64,000 bases of DNA from Malachius bipustulatus (GCA_910589415.1 OU342634.1:26843144-26907143), one strand, 5' to 3'; shown: positions 33,978-46,722, counted from the first letter of the stretch. Numbers and translations: made by a program. The notes: a model not told the origin generated them from the letters alone.

Positions 33978-36900
33978 GTAAATTTACTAGTATACATACC
34001 TACCTATTAGGATAAAGCAAGTAGTATGTTTAAGATCTTCATCTCTTAAGGCTATTGAATGGTTAAAAGATTTAAAGATTTTAGTTCTTTGGTGTTAATA
34101 TCTAAGGAGAATCTAGAAAGAAATATTCTTTAATTATTAGGTACTTCACGATATTTTAGATGTCACTTAGGAACTCTATTGTTAAAAAAAATGGTTAACA
34201 TGTCCCAAACCCAAAATGTTTCCTAAGGGACGTACGCAGTCGCTTTAACTACATCTACGCTCTCAAAGCGTCATAATATACATTTGCAATTTAAAAAACA
34301 TTGAATTGGATTTCACCTGTACATGCCTACAAGAAAAACACCCAGAGATTTTGTTTTCTAAATTACAATGAAGTTACCCCCTCTTGATTTTTTTATAAAG
34401 AGCGAGTCACCAATAAGAGCTGACAGACTGAACGAGTCTCCAGAATACCTGCATACTATCGCGGATTCTATCTTGGAAATGTGGTCTGATGGTATAGGTC
34501 CTAAGATGTAATTTTCTTAAAGCTACACAAGGCTAACTAAAATTGACTTGGTAGAATATAAAAGAATGGAACAAATATGTCTCAAAAAAGGGCTGGTCTG
34601 ATTTGTAGATGGCTCAAAGATCTCGTGGTCATTGAGCATTCCCTATGATTCAATATGATCATCTCCGACAGGTCGACCAGCCTGAAAGCTCTTGCGGGTT
34701 ACAAAACTGGTCAAAGCTCTTCTGAGAATGCTTGCAAGATAGATCTGTATCCAAGGTGATATTTTCATGAAAACCCAGTCACAGATGGGTAGCTGGTGCT
34801 GAGAATGAGTTGCAGATCCACTAGCTAGAAGAGACACCGAGCCAGAACCAGATTTTGGCATCCTATAAGAAAGGTTGGTATCTCAATTAAGAACACAGTG
34901 GCTCAACGGGATTGATTCCAATACAGAACATAAACATTGAAGATTGAAGGCAATAATGAAAGAATCTTTTCAAAATTTTGCGAGAGAAAAGCTGTAATAC
35001 TGCGTCTCAACAGAAGGGAGATTAGGCTCCTCCTCTAAAACTACACCTGAAAGACATGCCAGCAGGGAAGACTTTGGGTAACGGATAAAGAAGAAATGTC
35101 CCATGTCAAAGAATTGTACAATAAGTCTTGAAAGAACAAGATACCGCGTTTCATATTTTTTAGTAAAAATACAGAACACTTTAATCATTTTAAGGAGCTT
35201 TTCTTATGTAAGAAGAATATTTAAGTTTTAAAATTGATATTGAGAAAAATTATAATTGGGAAAGCATTTAATTCTACCCTATAGAGTAAGCAATCTCTAC
35301 CGTTTGAGTGATTTTAACTAAACGTTCTGAGAAAAAAATTAATATATCCCTTACTCGCAATTAATGTTAATTTTGATCGGGTTCCATATAATTGGCAATT
35401 AGGACGAGTTTTAGAAACCTGCCCTTATTATATCAAATGAATGTTTGGTTGGATATGGGATCAATATCCAATAATATCAAGTCATTAATTATATCGCGTT
35501 TAATTTAATTATTATTGAAAGTGCTCATCATTAATTGAATTAGCACAAGTTAACTGCCATTTGACAAAGATTAACACAAATCTGCATTTTTATTAACAAT
35601 CATCAATTTGGACAAACAATGACGTAAAATTAAACTTTATATATTTTTTTGAACAAGAACAAAATAAGCCGCCTGTTGCAAATGAAGAGTTGAAAGTTAG
35701 CAGCGCCCTATTGGACTATCAATTAAAAAAGGGATGTGCCGGTGCGGCACTTGCAAAAATAATAATTTTTAGGAAATGCTGTTTGTAGGTTCTGTAGGCT
35801 CCAATAATGCTGCCATGAGAGGTAGAGAGTAAATATTTATTTGCGCATTTACCATTTACATGGACAAGCATTACCGCCGGAATGCCAAGATTTTCGTAAA
35901 AATATCTTGTCGCTTACGAAAATCTTTTTAATACATATACATATTAGGTATATTTTTGCCCATAAAAATCACAAATTCGCAATTTTTTATTCTTCTACTA
36001 CATGGCAGCACAACAGGAGCAACTAAGTTTTTAAGAATGTCCAAAAATATCCAAAAAAGAGTGGCGGTGCTTCATGCACGTCAAATATTTTTATTTGTAA
36101 CGTTAGTCTGTAATTTCTAATACAGACATGGGAGTTTCAAAATCCTTTCACGCGACCAGATTATTATTAGTCTAATAAAAAGTGAAATCTTTAATAATTA
36201 TAACCACTAAATGTAAAAGAAACATTCAAATGCCCACGAATCTAAGCCTGACAGTCTATAAATTATTATAATTCAGTGAAAATATTCACTCCTACACTCA
36301 TTTTATTTAATAGAAGAACACGAAACTATTTTCGAGGCTATTTATAGATAAAAATTAGGAAAACTGTACTGGGTCATTCATAGTCCCTAATAACAAAAAA
36401 GATTATTATTATTATTATTAAATAATTTTTAACTTCTATGTATAAACACTCTTAAGATTTAAAACGATAAACGTGGGGTGCGTACAATAAATAATAGCAA
36501 GATATGTAGAGAGTAAAATCTATTTCAACTACCTATATGAAGTCGCTAAGATGGGCCATAATTATTTTCTTCTTTTTAGTATTGTAATAAATGTGGGAAA
36601 TTTTGCAATCGATTTTGAACATTTTCATTAGATCCTGGCTATCTGTAACTGAGCATCTATAAATAGACTTTGTCATTTTTTATCTTCATTATTTTTGAGT
36701 AGCTCGCCGCATTCCCGCATTCACTATACATATTAGATATCATGATGGCACCAGATACATCATTTTGACCTTTAAACGTACTTAACAAGATTAGTACCAC
36801 AAACAGACAGACAGACAAAAAAAGGACTTAGTATTGCATTGTCATCAAGTTCTGAGGTATGTGTAAAAAAAATGTTTCAAGTCTTTACTCTTCGGGAAGT

Positions 36901-37275
36901 TGATTCAAAATCGGTTGCAAGATTTTAATATCAGACAGACAAGACTGAAAACGAGTTCATATACACAGTATAAAATAGGCATGCGGACAAATTGTATTTA
37001 TTAGCGCTTGTTATTATATACCTACCTAGTTCTTCAATAAAGTTCAAACAACTAAAAAATTGTATTCCTCTTAGCGGTTTCTCAGAATACGGTTGGTGTG
37101 GATGAGTGAATTATGCTGAAAGTAAGTAAACGATTTTGCAGCGATGATAAATTGTAAAGGTGACCATTACATGAGAACTTGGAGGACTAAACCATACTTA
37201 CCCGAAACTTTGTGTTTTTCGTTGCATTTAATTATTCTCACTTCTCCCTCTTCACCGCTATATAGGTACAAATAA
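33978..37275. other. Proposed intron, first part; no confident gene
   Basis: A coding-like but broken plus-strand stretch lies near 34.39-34.51 kb (SPEYLHTIADSILEMWSD, then stop), and a 72-codon minus ORF at 34.64-34.86 kb; neither is recognised. An (ATT)n tract lies near 36.40 kb. Confidence 0.4.
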
Positions 37276-37475
37276 TACAGGGTGCACCATGTATCCCTCT
37301 CTATATTGCTATCTCCTAACGCTAACAGATACAGGGTCGGTTAAACAAATCCAAAGGAGCGTAATTTTGTGGCCATCTCGATTCCGTCGAGACATACAAG
37401 ATATCTGTGACCGTTCCTGAAATATCCTGAAAAAACTGAAAAATCGAGATTTCTTATTTTTGCCATATCTTTTTT

Positions 37476-38080
37476 ATTATTGGAGATTAATGAATAATTT
37501 TTTGTGGGCTTACATAAGTCGGCAAGAGCTACCCATCTGACATTTCAAAAATTTTCAAAGCCGACTAGATCCCAGAATTTTTATAGTCAACTTTCGTTTT
37601 TCTTATGGCCACTATAGTGTTTTTTTATGTTGTTCGGTATAAAAAAATCATAAAAACTAAAAATTGTTAAACTTCAAAAAATAAATAAAAAAATTTTTTA
37701 TTCTTCTTTTTTCTTTACAAAGAATAAAAGTTTTTAGATCGAATTTCATTGATAAATTTAAAAAACCATAAGGCAAGCACTATTTCGGCGTATTTTACAA
37801 ATGTTGACGTTTTTCGACGATTTTTTATTAGGTTTTTCTTTGAAAAAAGGAGAATAAAAATTTAAAACAAAATTTTTTTCAAGTTTATTAATTTTTGGTT
37901 TCCATTATTTTTTTCATATCGAACGACATAAAAAAATAATATGGCGGCCATAAGAAAAACGAAAGTTGACTGTGGAAACTCTTGGATCTAGTAGGCCTTG
38001 AAAATTTGTGAGATGTCAGATGGATAGCTCTTAACGGCTTATGTAAGCCTACAAAAAATTATTTATTAATTTCCAATAAT
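37476..38080. repeat. Palindrome nested in D
   Basis: Left arm ATTATTGGAGATTAATGAAT, GGGCTTACATAAG, GCTACCCATCTGACAT, GCCGACTAGATCC. The right arm is its inverse ending in CCAATAAT. Arms are ~250 bp around an AT-rich loop. Confidence 0.8.
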
Positions 38081-38378
38081 AAAAACCTTCTTGCGCATCA
38101 ATCGCAGAAACAGTGTATTTTTATGCGATTCAACTATGAAAATTTTTGCTGCCTTTTAAATTGGCTTTCTGAATTTTTCAATAGTCAGGTCGAATTTGCG
38201 TAGTGGTTTACTGTGAAAATTTCATTTCATTTCGTTTGAAAGCGTGCCGTAAAATAGATTTTTACATAATAAACCAAAAAAAAATTGGCAAAATTTAACA
38301 ATTTCGTCTCTTGTCCTATATACCCGCCACTGACTAACTTTAAAAAATTACAGGCGAGTTCTGAAAACCGAACATTTG

Positions 38379-39862
38379 AAATTTTAGAGAAATAAACATC
38401 ATGTAAAAAAATTCGAATAACTCCGCCATTTCTCTTATTTGCTTCTTTAAATTTTGGAGAGTTACAAGCTATTAGTATAGTTGTCTACTCCGAAAATTTC
38501 AGGTAAATTCCCTCAAAAATGTGCTCATAATCAATTAAAGAAATTTAGCCATTTTTACCATTTTCTTACCCACGCCACTAGCTTACTAATGAAAATAATA
38601 AAAATTTTATTGCATTAATTCAAATTTCAAATCATTTTAGTCCAATCTTGTTAATACAGGTTTGTAGGAGTTTTTATTTTCTGCAATTGGGGTTGGCAGG
38701 AGCAGTCATATCTGCATGGGTGGTCCCGTCCGAGCCGAGCGCGATGAAAACGGTGCGCTGGTCTGGTGCTGGTGCTGGTTTTAAATCAAGCAGTCCCGGG
38801 TCTGAATATTACATTCAATCGTTAAGTTATTAAACAAGCCTTTAATTGTCATCCTCATTATTTTGTTGTGAAAAGTTTTCTTTCTATATTGCTTATACAG
38901 GGACTAAAAAATAGCCTTTTTCCCTAAAATTCAAAAAGCCGCCATTTTGAAACAGCTCGATCGATTTTGCTCAAAAAATGCAATACCAGACCACTACTTG
39001 TAGATAATATCTTCCTCCCATAAAAATTTCAGCCTCCTAGATTGAAAACTGCTACCAGAAAACCGTGCCACAGGACCGAATGTTTCGAAATTTTAAAGGA
39101 CACCCTGTAGAAGTAACGCGACTTTTGAAAAAATTTTCAACTAAAATTTAACGTCATCCCGAAGTTTCACAAGAATAAAGAATTTCTTCCACTAATCTTG
39201 AAAGATGAAGCTACTAGAGCGTTTTTAAAATTTTAGAGAAATTTACATCATGTAAAATAAATTTAAATATCTCCGCCATTTTTTTTATTTGATCCTTGAA
39301 ATTTTTGAAGATTAAAGAGTATTAGTATAGTTGTCTACTGTAAAAATTTTAGTGTAATTCCTTCAAAAATGTGCTCAAAAACTGTTATAGAAATTAAGCC
39401 ATTTTCATTCTTTTCCTACCCACGCCACTGGCTTATTAATGAAACAAATTCAAATTTGTTTGCATTAACTCAAATTTCAATTAATTTTCTTTCAATCCTG
39501 TTAACTTGATGTGAAAGTTTTTTTGTCATCTTGCTCATACAGGGATTCAAAAAATAGTAAATTTTCCGAAAATTCAAATGGTCGCCATTTTGAAACGGCT
39601 CGGCCGATTTTGCTTAAGTGCAATACCAGACCACTCCTTGTAGACATCTTACTCTCACAAAAAATTCAGACCCCTAGATTGAAAACTGCGGCCAGAAACC
39701 GTGCCTCAAAGTCCGGATTTGGGGAACTTTGAAAGGACACCCTGTAGAAGTAACGTGACTTTTGGAATTTTTTTCAACGAAAATCTAAAGTCATTCCTCA
39801 GCTTTACAAGAATCCAAAATTTCGTTCACTAATCTTGAAAGATAAAGCTACAGGAGCGTTTT
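38379..39862. repeat. Two tandem family X units inside D
   Basis: Unit 1 (to ~39226) and unit 2 match in order: ACATCATGTAAAA, GTTGTCTACT, CACGCCACT, GCAATACCAGACCACT, GGACACCCTGTAGAAGTAACG, AATCTTGAAAGAT. Unit 1 is longer because of an extra insert near 38.66-38.86 kb. Confidence 0.78.
38655..38860. other. GC-richer insert in family X unit 1
   Basis: Missing from unit 2, where the flanks join directly. It contains GGTCCCGTCCGAGCCGAGCG and GCTGGTGCTGGTGCTGG and is much richer in GC than its surroundings. The 61-codon ORF over it has no recognisable product. Possibly a captured host fragment or short retroposon. Confidence 0.45.
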
Positions 39863-40759
39863 GAAAATCGAAAAATCGTGATTTTGGAGAAATAAATATA
39901 TATATATATATATTATATATCGTGGGCAGGTGAATTTTTGAAAACCACTTTTTCGTGATCTGGGGGTCATGATCGGTGGACATTTGATGAGTTTGGGTGA
40001 TTTTCGAGAAGTGATGTCGTCCTCAATAGTGTATTTTTTTGTTAAAAAATACACTAAAAGATATGAGGAAAATAAGAAATCTCTATTTTTCAGTTTTTTC
40101 AGGATATTTCAGGAACGGTCACAGATATCTTGCATGTTTTGACGAATTCGAGATGGCCACAAAACTGAGCATCTTTTCTCTAATTTAACCGACCCTGTAT
40201 CTCTTAGCGTTCAGGAGATAGCAATATAGAGAAGGATACATGGTGCACCCTGTATATTGCGCCACAAAAAAATCAACATGTCACGCCATGCAGGCATTGA
40301 TCTTTGGAAAGGAACGATGTTTAATCAATCAGATCATTGAAGGTGTCACAGCATTAGATTTCATTTGACACGCTTACTGAACATAATATACAGAATGACT
40401 TATTCTCTTCGTATTTAGCTAAAACATCTGCTTATTACTGCTTTGACATATACCCTACCTACCGTTTAACTCGTTTAAAACTAACTAGAAAGATGTGATA
40501 TTTTTTTAGCAATACATATTGTATATTGTCATTTTAGGGGTTGATAGATCAGAGGCTACAGTAATGTTCACGACAGACTACGACATTCTTTAATTTAGTC
40601 ATTTTTTTTTTTGCAAGGTAAAATTCAAAAACTTAATTTTCTCACATCATCATTAACCGTGTGGGGTAGGCAATGTTTATTTTAACAATTGATTTATTTT
40701 AATATAGTTTTGGCCGCATCTCTCATGCACTTAGCCTATTTCCCCAACATGCATAATTT

Positions 40760-41130
40760 ATTATCCCAATCCTCGAGGCTTATCTAACAGTTCTAGCACC
40801 GGATTCACGACGATGTCTTCGGTTTTCCGCTTTCTCTTCTATTTATCTATTTAGTTTTACTCTATCGCTCTTCACCTATTCTCTTAACATGACCTTAACA
40901 TATCAGTTGTCACTCCTCTTTCCTGTACTGCTGTGTCTATCTACATCATTTACCTCTAATGTTCTCCTTGCTTCATATCAGTATGCCAGTGGGTCATTTT
41001 CATTGCTCGAATCATCTTCGTCCCTGGCAATAGAGCTGCCATTACTGGTCTTGAATATTTCCTGGTCTGTTAACATCATCCTGGATGCCACATCTCTCCT
41101 GGAGACTCATTCACACAAGATCTTCTATTG
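40760..41130 (-). pseudogene. Probable LINE 3'-terminal coding tail relic
   Basis: On the minus strand one frame gives GHVKRIGEER, a stop, then SKTK, a stop, INRRESGKPKTSS. This follows the pattern G-H-V-x-R-M-x-E-x-R...W-x-P-x-G-K-R-x-x-G-R-P-K-T found at the very C-terminus of many LINE (RTE/Jockey-like) ORF2 proteins. Upstream sequence to ~41.13 kb is compatible but frameshifted. The plus-strand 80-codon ORF over the same DNA is a shadow. Confidence is limited by short length and heavy decay. Confidence 0.4.
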
Positions 41131-41228
41131 ATTTTGGCACATATACATAATATGTACATTACGATAAAACTGAGAGGTGAGATACTAACAATAATAATTA
41201 TTATTGTGTACAACGCTACTTGTCTGTC

Positions 41229-42150
41229 TGTCTCGTTTATCATTTTTTATCACATTTTCCATAAAAGTATTGCAATATTATTTGACAACGGAAATTCCTG
41301 GCAATATACGAAATATTTGGAAATATCTTAACAATTATGGAAATATTTCGGGAAAAAGATAACTTATGTACATGCAACTAACCCAAAACATGTTGAATAT
41401 TTCCCAACATAGCGAAAGTATACCCAAAAATTAACAAAATATTCCCAAGTATTTTCAAATATTTCAAATATTTACAAATATTTCTGAATTTCATAATTTA
41501 TTTTTATGAAACGTTCTCCTTCATCATTTTTTATCACATTTCCCATAAAAACATTGAAATATTATTTGACAACGGAAATTCCTAGCAATATTCGAAATAT
41601 TTGGAAATTATTTTAAATATTGCAATATTTGGAAATATCTTAACGATTATGGAAATATTTCGGGAAAAAGGTAACTTATGTCCATGAACTAATCCAAAAC
41701 ATGTTGAATGTTTCCCAATATAGCGAAAGTATATCAAAAAATTGCCAAAATATTCCCAAGTATTTCCCAAAGATTGCCAAGTTTTTGCAAAACATTGACA
41801 AATATTTCTAAACATTTCCAATTATTGCAAATATTTCCAAATATTTCTAATTTTATAATTTATTTTCATCAAACACTCTTCTTTATTATTTTTTATCACA
41901 TTTTCTATAAAAATTTTCAAATATTTGCCACAAATATTTGTAAAAATTTTGAAATATTTCAAGAAAAAAGTAACCTATGTAGGTACATGCCAACTAACCC
42001 AAAACATATTGAATATTTCCCGACAAAGCTTAAGTATTCTCAAAAACTTTCAAAATATTCCCAAGTATTTACAAGTATTGCAAAATATCTCCAAATATTT
42101 CGAAAAGATTGACAAATATTTTCAAATATTTTCAAATATTTCTAAAGCTG
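41229..42150. repeat. AT satellite, three ~330-bp copies
   Basis: TCATTTTTTATCACATTT and ACAACGGAAATTCCTGGCAA-like blocks recur. Copies start near 41229, 41524 and 41875; the third is shortened. Within each, AAATATTTCC-like words repeat at short intervals. ORFs of 79-134 codons here are Phe/Ile/Lys-rich by-products of the repeats. Confidence 0.8.
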
Positions 42151-43508
42151 TGTGTAGGTACACATATTTCCATACATGCATGTGTGTCACACCCCTCGAT
42201 GAAAACAGTTCAGTATTTTCAGCGAAGATGTGTAGGTATTTGTGTCGGCAATATCTCGATGTCATGAACCTCCGATAGGGATAATGTCTGCAAGATCTCA
42301 ACAGGAATATCATGTTAATTTAATCAAGTAATTTTCTCATTTCAAATCGGTATCTTGGAAGTTTAGTCACCTCCGAAGTAAAACAATTAATCACTTCACC
42401 TGGAATCATGTTCCTGCATTTAAACGAGAGGTTACTTAAGTTCAAGCAAACTGTTCAGACAAGATGCCAGTATCATTTTGTCTTGTCTACTCTTCCAGGA
42501 AAAAAATTGATAGGCTTCAAGTATAGGCTTACTGGGTACTGGGTATTCAATTCTAAATAATTAAAGATTGTCTCCGTATTTTTTGTCTGCCGCAAGATAA
42601 ATTCGTAAGTAAGAAATAATGAGTCAGGACACTTTACAAACGGCATAGATTGTGTAAACTGTATAGTAATAATTAAAAATTGATGAATTATTCATAAACT
42701 AAGAGTCGATCTACGGCATATACATATTTTTACGTTTAATATTCGAAATCCCGTTAAGGATAATACCGTTTGATTTAGAATAACATTTTGCTCTCAAGCT
42801 GACTTGCTGCCTTACATATTATGTTGAAGGTTATTTAATATTTTTTTCTCTTTACTTATTCGAAAAAATATCCTGTTAATTTTAAATGATTATGATTATG
42901 ATAAAAACAGTCAACAAAATTTAAACAGACTCGGAGCCTTTGGTAACTAAGTGCGTTCCGAGGTGCGTTCCTTTAAGCACAGCTAGAGTATCGATATGTG
43001 AGATAAGAGCAATATTGGCGATTTAAGAAAATTAATTTTTATCCTACCCCATAAGAAAATTAAACTTTCTCGACTGCATGCCCCCGGAGAAAGTGCCACT
43101 TTTCCTGCCTAGGCGGTAAAATTATTTTTATATTTTCACGCTAGAGGGTCACCCAATTGCAATTGAATGCTATTTCCGCTATTTCCAGAGGGAACCAATA
43201 GCAAGCAAGCTATAGCTGTATGTCAATCTGTCAATAGACCAGCAAGACCCAGCAAATTCAATACTAATAGTGAGGTACAGACTGATGTCAAATTTATCCA
43301 AACAAGGAATTTCTTTCAATAATAATTATTGTAATATTCAAAATCCAACGTTCACTATTAATGTTATCCATAAATAAATAAATAAATTACTGATTGTAAT
43401 TTAACTAATCTACGCTTTACTGATAGTAATGTATTAAGCAAACAAATGTAGGTATTCAATAAATTTTCTTTCAAAACAAATTTAAAAAAAAATAAAAAAA
43501 ATTATGGT
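42151..43508. other. No gene seen
   Basis: AT-rich. A single half of the GC-rich hairpin motif lies near 43.09-43.12 kb. Confidence 0.5.
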
Positions 43509-43903
43509 AATTATGGAGATGAGCGGCATGGATATAGGGCGAAATGGCTTATACTATCGGATAGCTTGTGTCTCTAGGAGTATCAAGGTACCATTGAATT
43601 TTTGCGCCGGCAAGTAATAGTCGAGAAATAAGGCCTTAAAGTGTCATTACGTGTGTTTGTACATATACGCTCGACGGGAAGCACGCACTCAGAGTCGTGT
43701 GTCCGCCGGAGTGCGGCTTCCTGTTCGAGCGTATTATGTACGAATATACGCGTATTAGGGCAAGGATGAAACTTTGAGGTCTTATTTCTCGACTATTACT
43801 TGCCGGCGCAAAAATTCAATGGTACCTTGATACTCCTAGAGACACAAGCTATCCGATAGTATAAGCCATTTCGCCATATACCCATGCCGCTCATCTCCAT
43901 AAT
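43509..43903. mobile_element. Foldback element I, near-perfect 395 bp
   Basis: The arms ATTATGGAGATGAGCGGCAT ... GGCTTATACTATCGGATAGC ... GCCGGCAAGTAATAGTCGAG are inverted almost base for base over ~150 bp. A central GC-rich hairpin pairs CGCTCGACGGGAAGC with GCTTCCTGTTCGAGCG. Little divergence implies recent origin or gene conversion between arms. Confidence 0.85.
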
Positions 43904-43961
43904 GACCAAAATTATTATTATTATTATTATTGTGTAGGATAAAAAATTATGTGTAAACCAC

Positions 43962-44061
43962 GGCGGTAAAGTGTCTTTTCAGGCCTCAAGAAGTGGCCAG
44001 CCTCGGCTGAGCCTCGCCTGGCCATATCTTCTTGAGGCCTGAAAAGTGCCACTTTACCGCC
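43962..44061. repeat. GC-rich hairpin, ~45-bp arms
   Basis: GGCGGTAAAGTGTCTTTTCA and GGCCTCAAGAAGTGGCCAG pair with CTGGCCATATCTTCTTGAGG and CCTGAAAAGTGCCACTTTACCGCC. The AGTGCCACTTT...CCTAGG word also appears near 43.09 kb, suggesting a related half. Confidence 0.8.
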
Positions 44062-44069
44062 TAGGTATA

Positions 44070-45390
44070 CAATATACTATTTCGCGCAAGCTGGAAACAT
44101 GAAACTTTCTGTGTTTCGTTGATTATCCTACATTGGTTATCTAGAAATAATGCTTGGCAAAAGTAACAATAAACAAAAGCGAAAAAGCTACAAATTTCGG
44201 GCCTAATATTAGATTTTTGATAATGAATTTTGCAAGTAACAGAAATCTCCTCAGCAGCAATTTGAGTACCCAGATTATCAGATGATCCCAAAAAAACAAA
44301 TAGAGAAGGTTACCAAGTATTTTGGGGAAGACTATCCATTTTCGTATACTACCTACTCTACTGTGGCGCTGCTGTGCGCGCCAACACCTATTACAAAAAA
44401 AATGCCTTAGATCCAGAGTAAGATATTTTTATTTAGATATTTGTAGAGAGGAATTGATGATTAAGTAGGGCTGGTAGAATCTGGGATCCAGCATCATTAG
44501 TGGTACCTGCCCAAGGATTATCTCCTTTAATTTTTGATCTCTTTTTGATGAGGATTTTCTTCTGCAGGTTGAATATCTCACTTCTCTTGTGGTAAAAAAC
44601 TTTTAAAATATTTTAGAATTACTATATACATCTAGAAGACATTGTTGTATAAACAACAACTGAAGATTAATTTTTGGCTAAAAGTCATCAGTTCAAAGTT
44701 TACGTGCTGCTGGTATGCTCTTCAAACGAGAAACTTGCAAAACTTGAGCGATATTTCCTAAAATACGCCTTTTATTTCATAGAAGACGTCAACTATTGCT
44801 TAATCTTTAAGATTGAACCCTCGTCCTTCATACTGCCAGTATCAAGAAGAAGACACAACACAACATACCCTCTCTTTGATCTGTTGCATTGAATCAGTCG
44901 CAGACCCATGTTGCCATTTACCAGAGATAGTGAGCAGACAATAATAGACCAAACAGAGGTTTTTTCTTGAAAAAACTAGTAACATAGCCGGTGGAATAGC
45001 TTCCAGATCCTAACTGCACAATTTTCTACTCTAGTTGACCATTTTATTTTTTTTACCACTTTAGTGCAAAAAATCGCAGTTTTTTTGTTTTTTGCTTAGA
45101 AAAGATAAACTTATGAGGCAATCTAGAATAGTCCCAATAGACGAATTATAGAAAATAAAATGGCGAAGGAAATGAGAGCTGAAACAACCCGATCGGTTCA
45201 TTATTAAAAGAGAAAACCAAAAGTAAACCTAAAAAATAGCGTTCTTTTTTTTCAAAAATTCGTTACGTCTCATTTTTTGAGGTATAGTGCAGGTTCTTTG
45301 AGATATCGTTGATATTGAGAGGTATTTCCTGTGTGCAAAACCTAGATTCTGTCAGTCAATTAGTTTTCGCGTAATCTCAATCAAAATTTC
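44070..45390. other. No gene seen
   Basis: Two 72-76-codon ORFs without recognisable domains; otherwise AT-rich. Confidence 0.5.
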
Positions 45391-45748
45391 TTCATGCCAT
45401 ATTTTGCAGCGAGGCAGGATGGATGCTCTGGAGATCGTCGAATTTGAATTTATCAAACGGATTAGGACGAAGTATTCCAGCTATAAAAAGTCAATCTGCG
45501 CGTAAACATGTATGAAAAAGACCGAGCGTCCTAGAGTGGGGGTAGAGCAGCAGTTGAGGGGATGGTATAATACAAGCGGTGTTATACCCCTCATCTGCTG
45601 TTCTACACCCATTATCAGGCGCTCGGTCGTTTTCGCCCATGTTTGCGCGCAAATTTTATCTATTTTTCAGCCCTTTCCAGACCCGTTTTATAAATTCAAA
45701 TCGGACTACTTCCAGAGCATCTAGCCTCACTGCAAAATATGGCATGAA
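45391..45748. mobile_element. Foldback element K (~360 bp)
   Basis: TTCATGCCATATTTTGCAG pairs with CTGCAAAATATGGCATGAA-like sequence. The centre pairs GACCGAGCGTCCT...GGTAGAGCAGCAG with CTGCTGTTCTACACC...GCGCTCGGTC. ORFs on it are arm artefacts. Confidence 0.75.
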
Positions 45749-45912
45749 TCATATGGCATGAAAGCATTTCTTGTCCGAATCTGGTTTTTTAGAGCTCTGT
45801 TGCAAGGGTAGTCCATTTCCCAGGGAGATGCAGTAAGTCTCCGGAACTACCACTACATAAGAATTGCTAGTTCCGTCAAATATAGTAAAAAAACATACTG
45901 AACTTGCGTTAT

Positions 45913-46722
45913 TTAGGGGGCGCCACTAGACCACTTAAGCCAAGTTTCCCACCTAGTATTCCATAAGGGGGGGCCGCCATCTTGGCTGACTATAATATTT
46001 TTGGAATATTTTCGAATTTTACACATAACTAATTAATTTAATTAGAAAATTGTAAATATTGAACCAATTATGCCGTATAGAATAATACAAGAATAATAAT
46101 ATAATTAATTTAAGTCATACCCTTTTCACCAAAAACATTATTTTGGGGTTGTCGTGGTCGCTGATTAAGAAAAATCCGAAAATCCCCCAATGATGAGTTT
46201 GGTGAAAATGCGATGAATTTATGAAAGACGACCGCCATATTGGAGCCGTCCTTTTTTTGAAAATTTAATACTCGGATAATTAATCAGCGATCCCGAAAAC
46301 TCAAAATTCATATATTTATAAAATTCAATCCAATGGATTCAAAAACTTCCCAAAATATTGGCGCTGATCGAGTTTCAGCGTCCTCCTTCTATATTTCTAC
46401 CAAAAATTCAAAAAAATTCTAGATAGGTTTTTTGTAGGAGAACTCCAAAGCTACATCTTTTGTGATAACATACTTTCACTTCCCGATTGATTGTTTTGCT
46501 GTAAAATCATTTTTGAAAATTTGTAGCTTTTGAACACTAGGAAATTTCCAAAAAAGGTTCAAACAAAAGTTGCTGGATTAAAATCCTTCTTAACAATTTT
46601 TGTAATAGGTACTTTTTTACGTACAATCGATATTTACCGAGATCTTAAATTCAAAATGGCGGCCACCCCTTACGGAATCCGAGGAGGGAAAGTTGGCTGA
46701 AATGTTCTAGTGGCACCCCTAC
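45913..46722. mobile_element. Inverted-repeat element L
   Basis: Terminal inverted repeats of ~72 bp, roughly four-fifths identical: GGGGGCGCCACTAGACCAC and CCATAAGGGGGGGCCGCCAT against GGCGGCCACCCCTTACGGA and CTAGTGGCACCCCTACC. The interior is AT-rich without a gene. Confidence 0.75.

Larger units (their letters stand above)
37276..40254. mobile_element. Foldback composite D (~3 kb)
   Basis: Outer arms of ~190 bp are inverses: TACAGGGTGCACCATGTATC, GATAGCAATATAGAG-like, ACAGGGTCGGTTAAA, GATATCTGTGACCGTTCCTG. Between them lie a nested palindrome, two tandem family X units and an extra insert. It lies inside the proposed long intron and contains no gene. Confidence 0.82.

Noticed and set aside
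41708..42278. Overlapping ORFs of 117-134 codons
   Set aside because: They lie wholly in an AT satellite, are Phe/Ile/Lys/Ser-rich in every frame and reflect AAATATTT words, not a protein.
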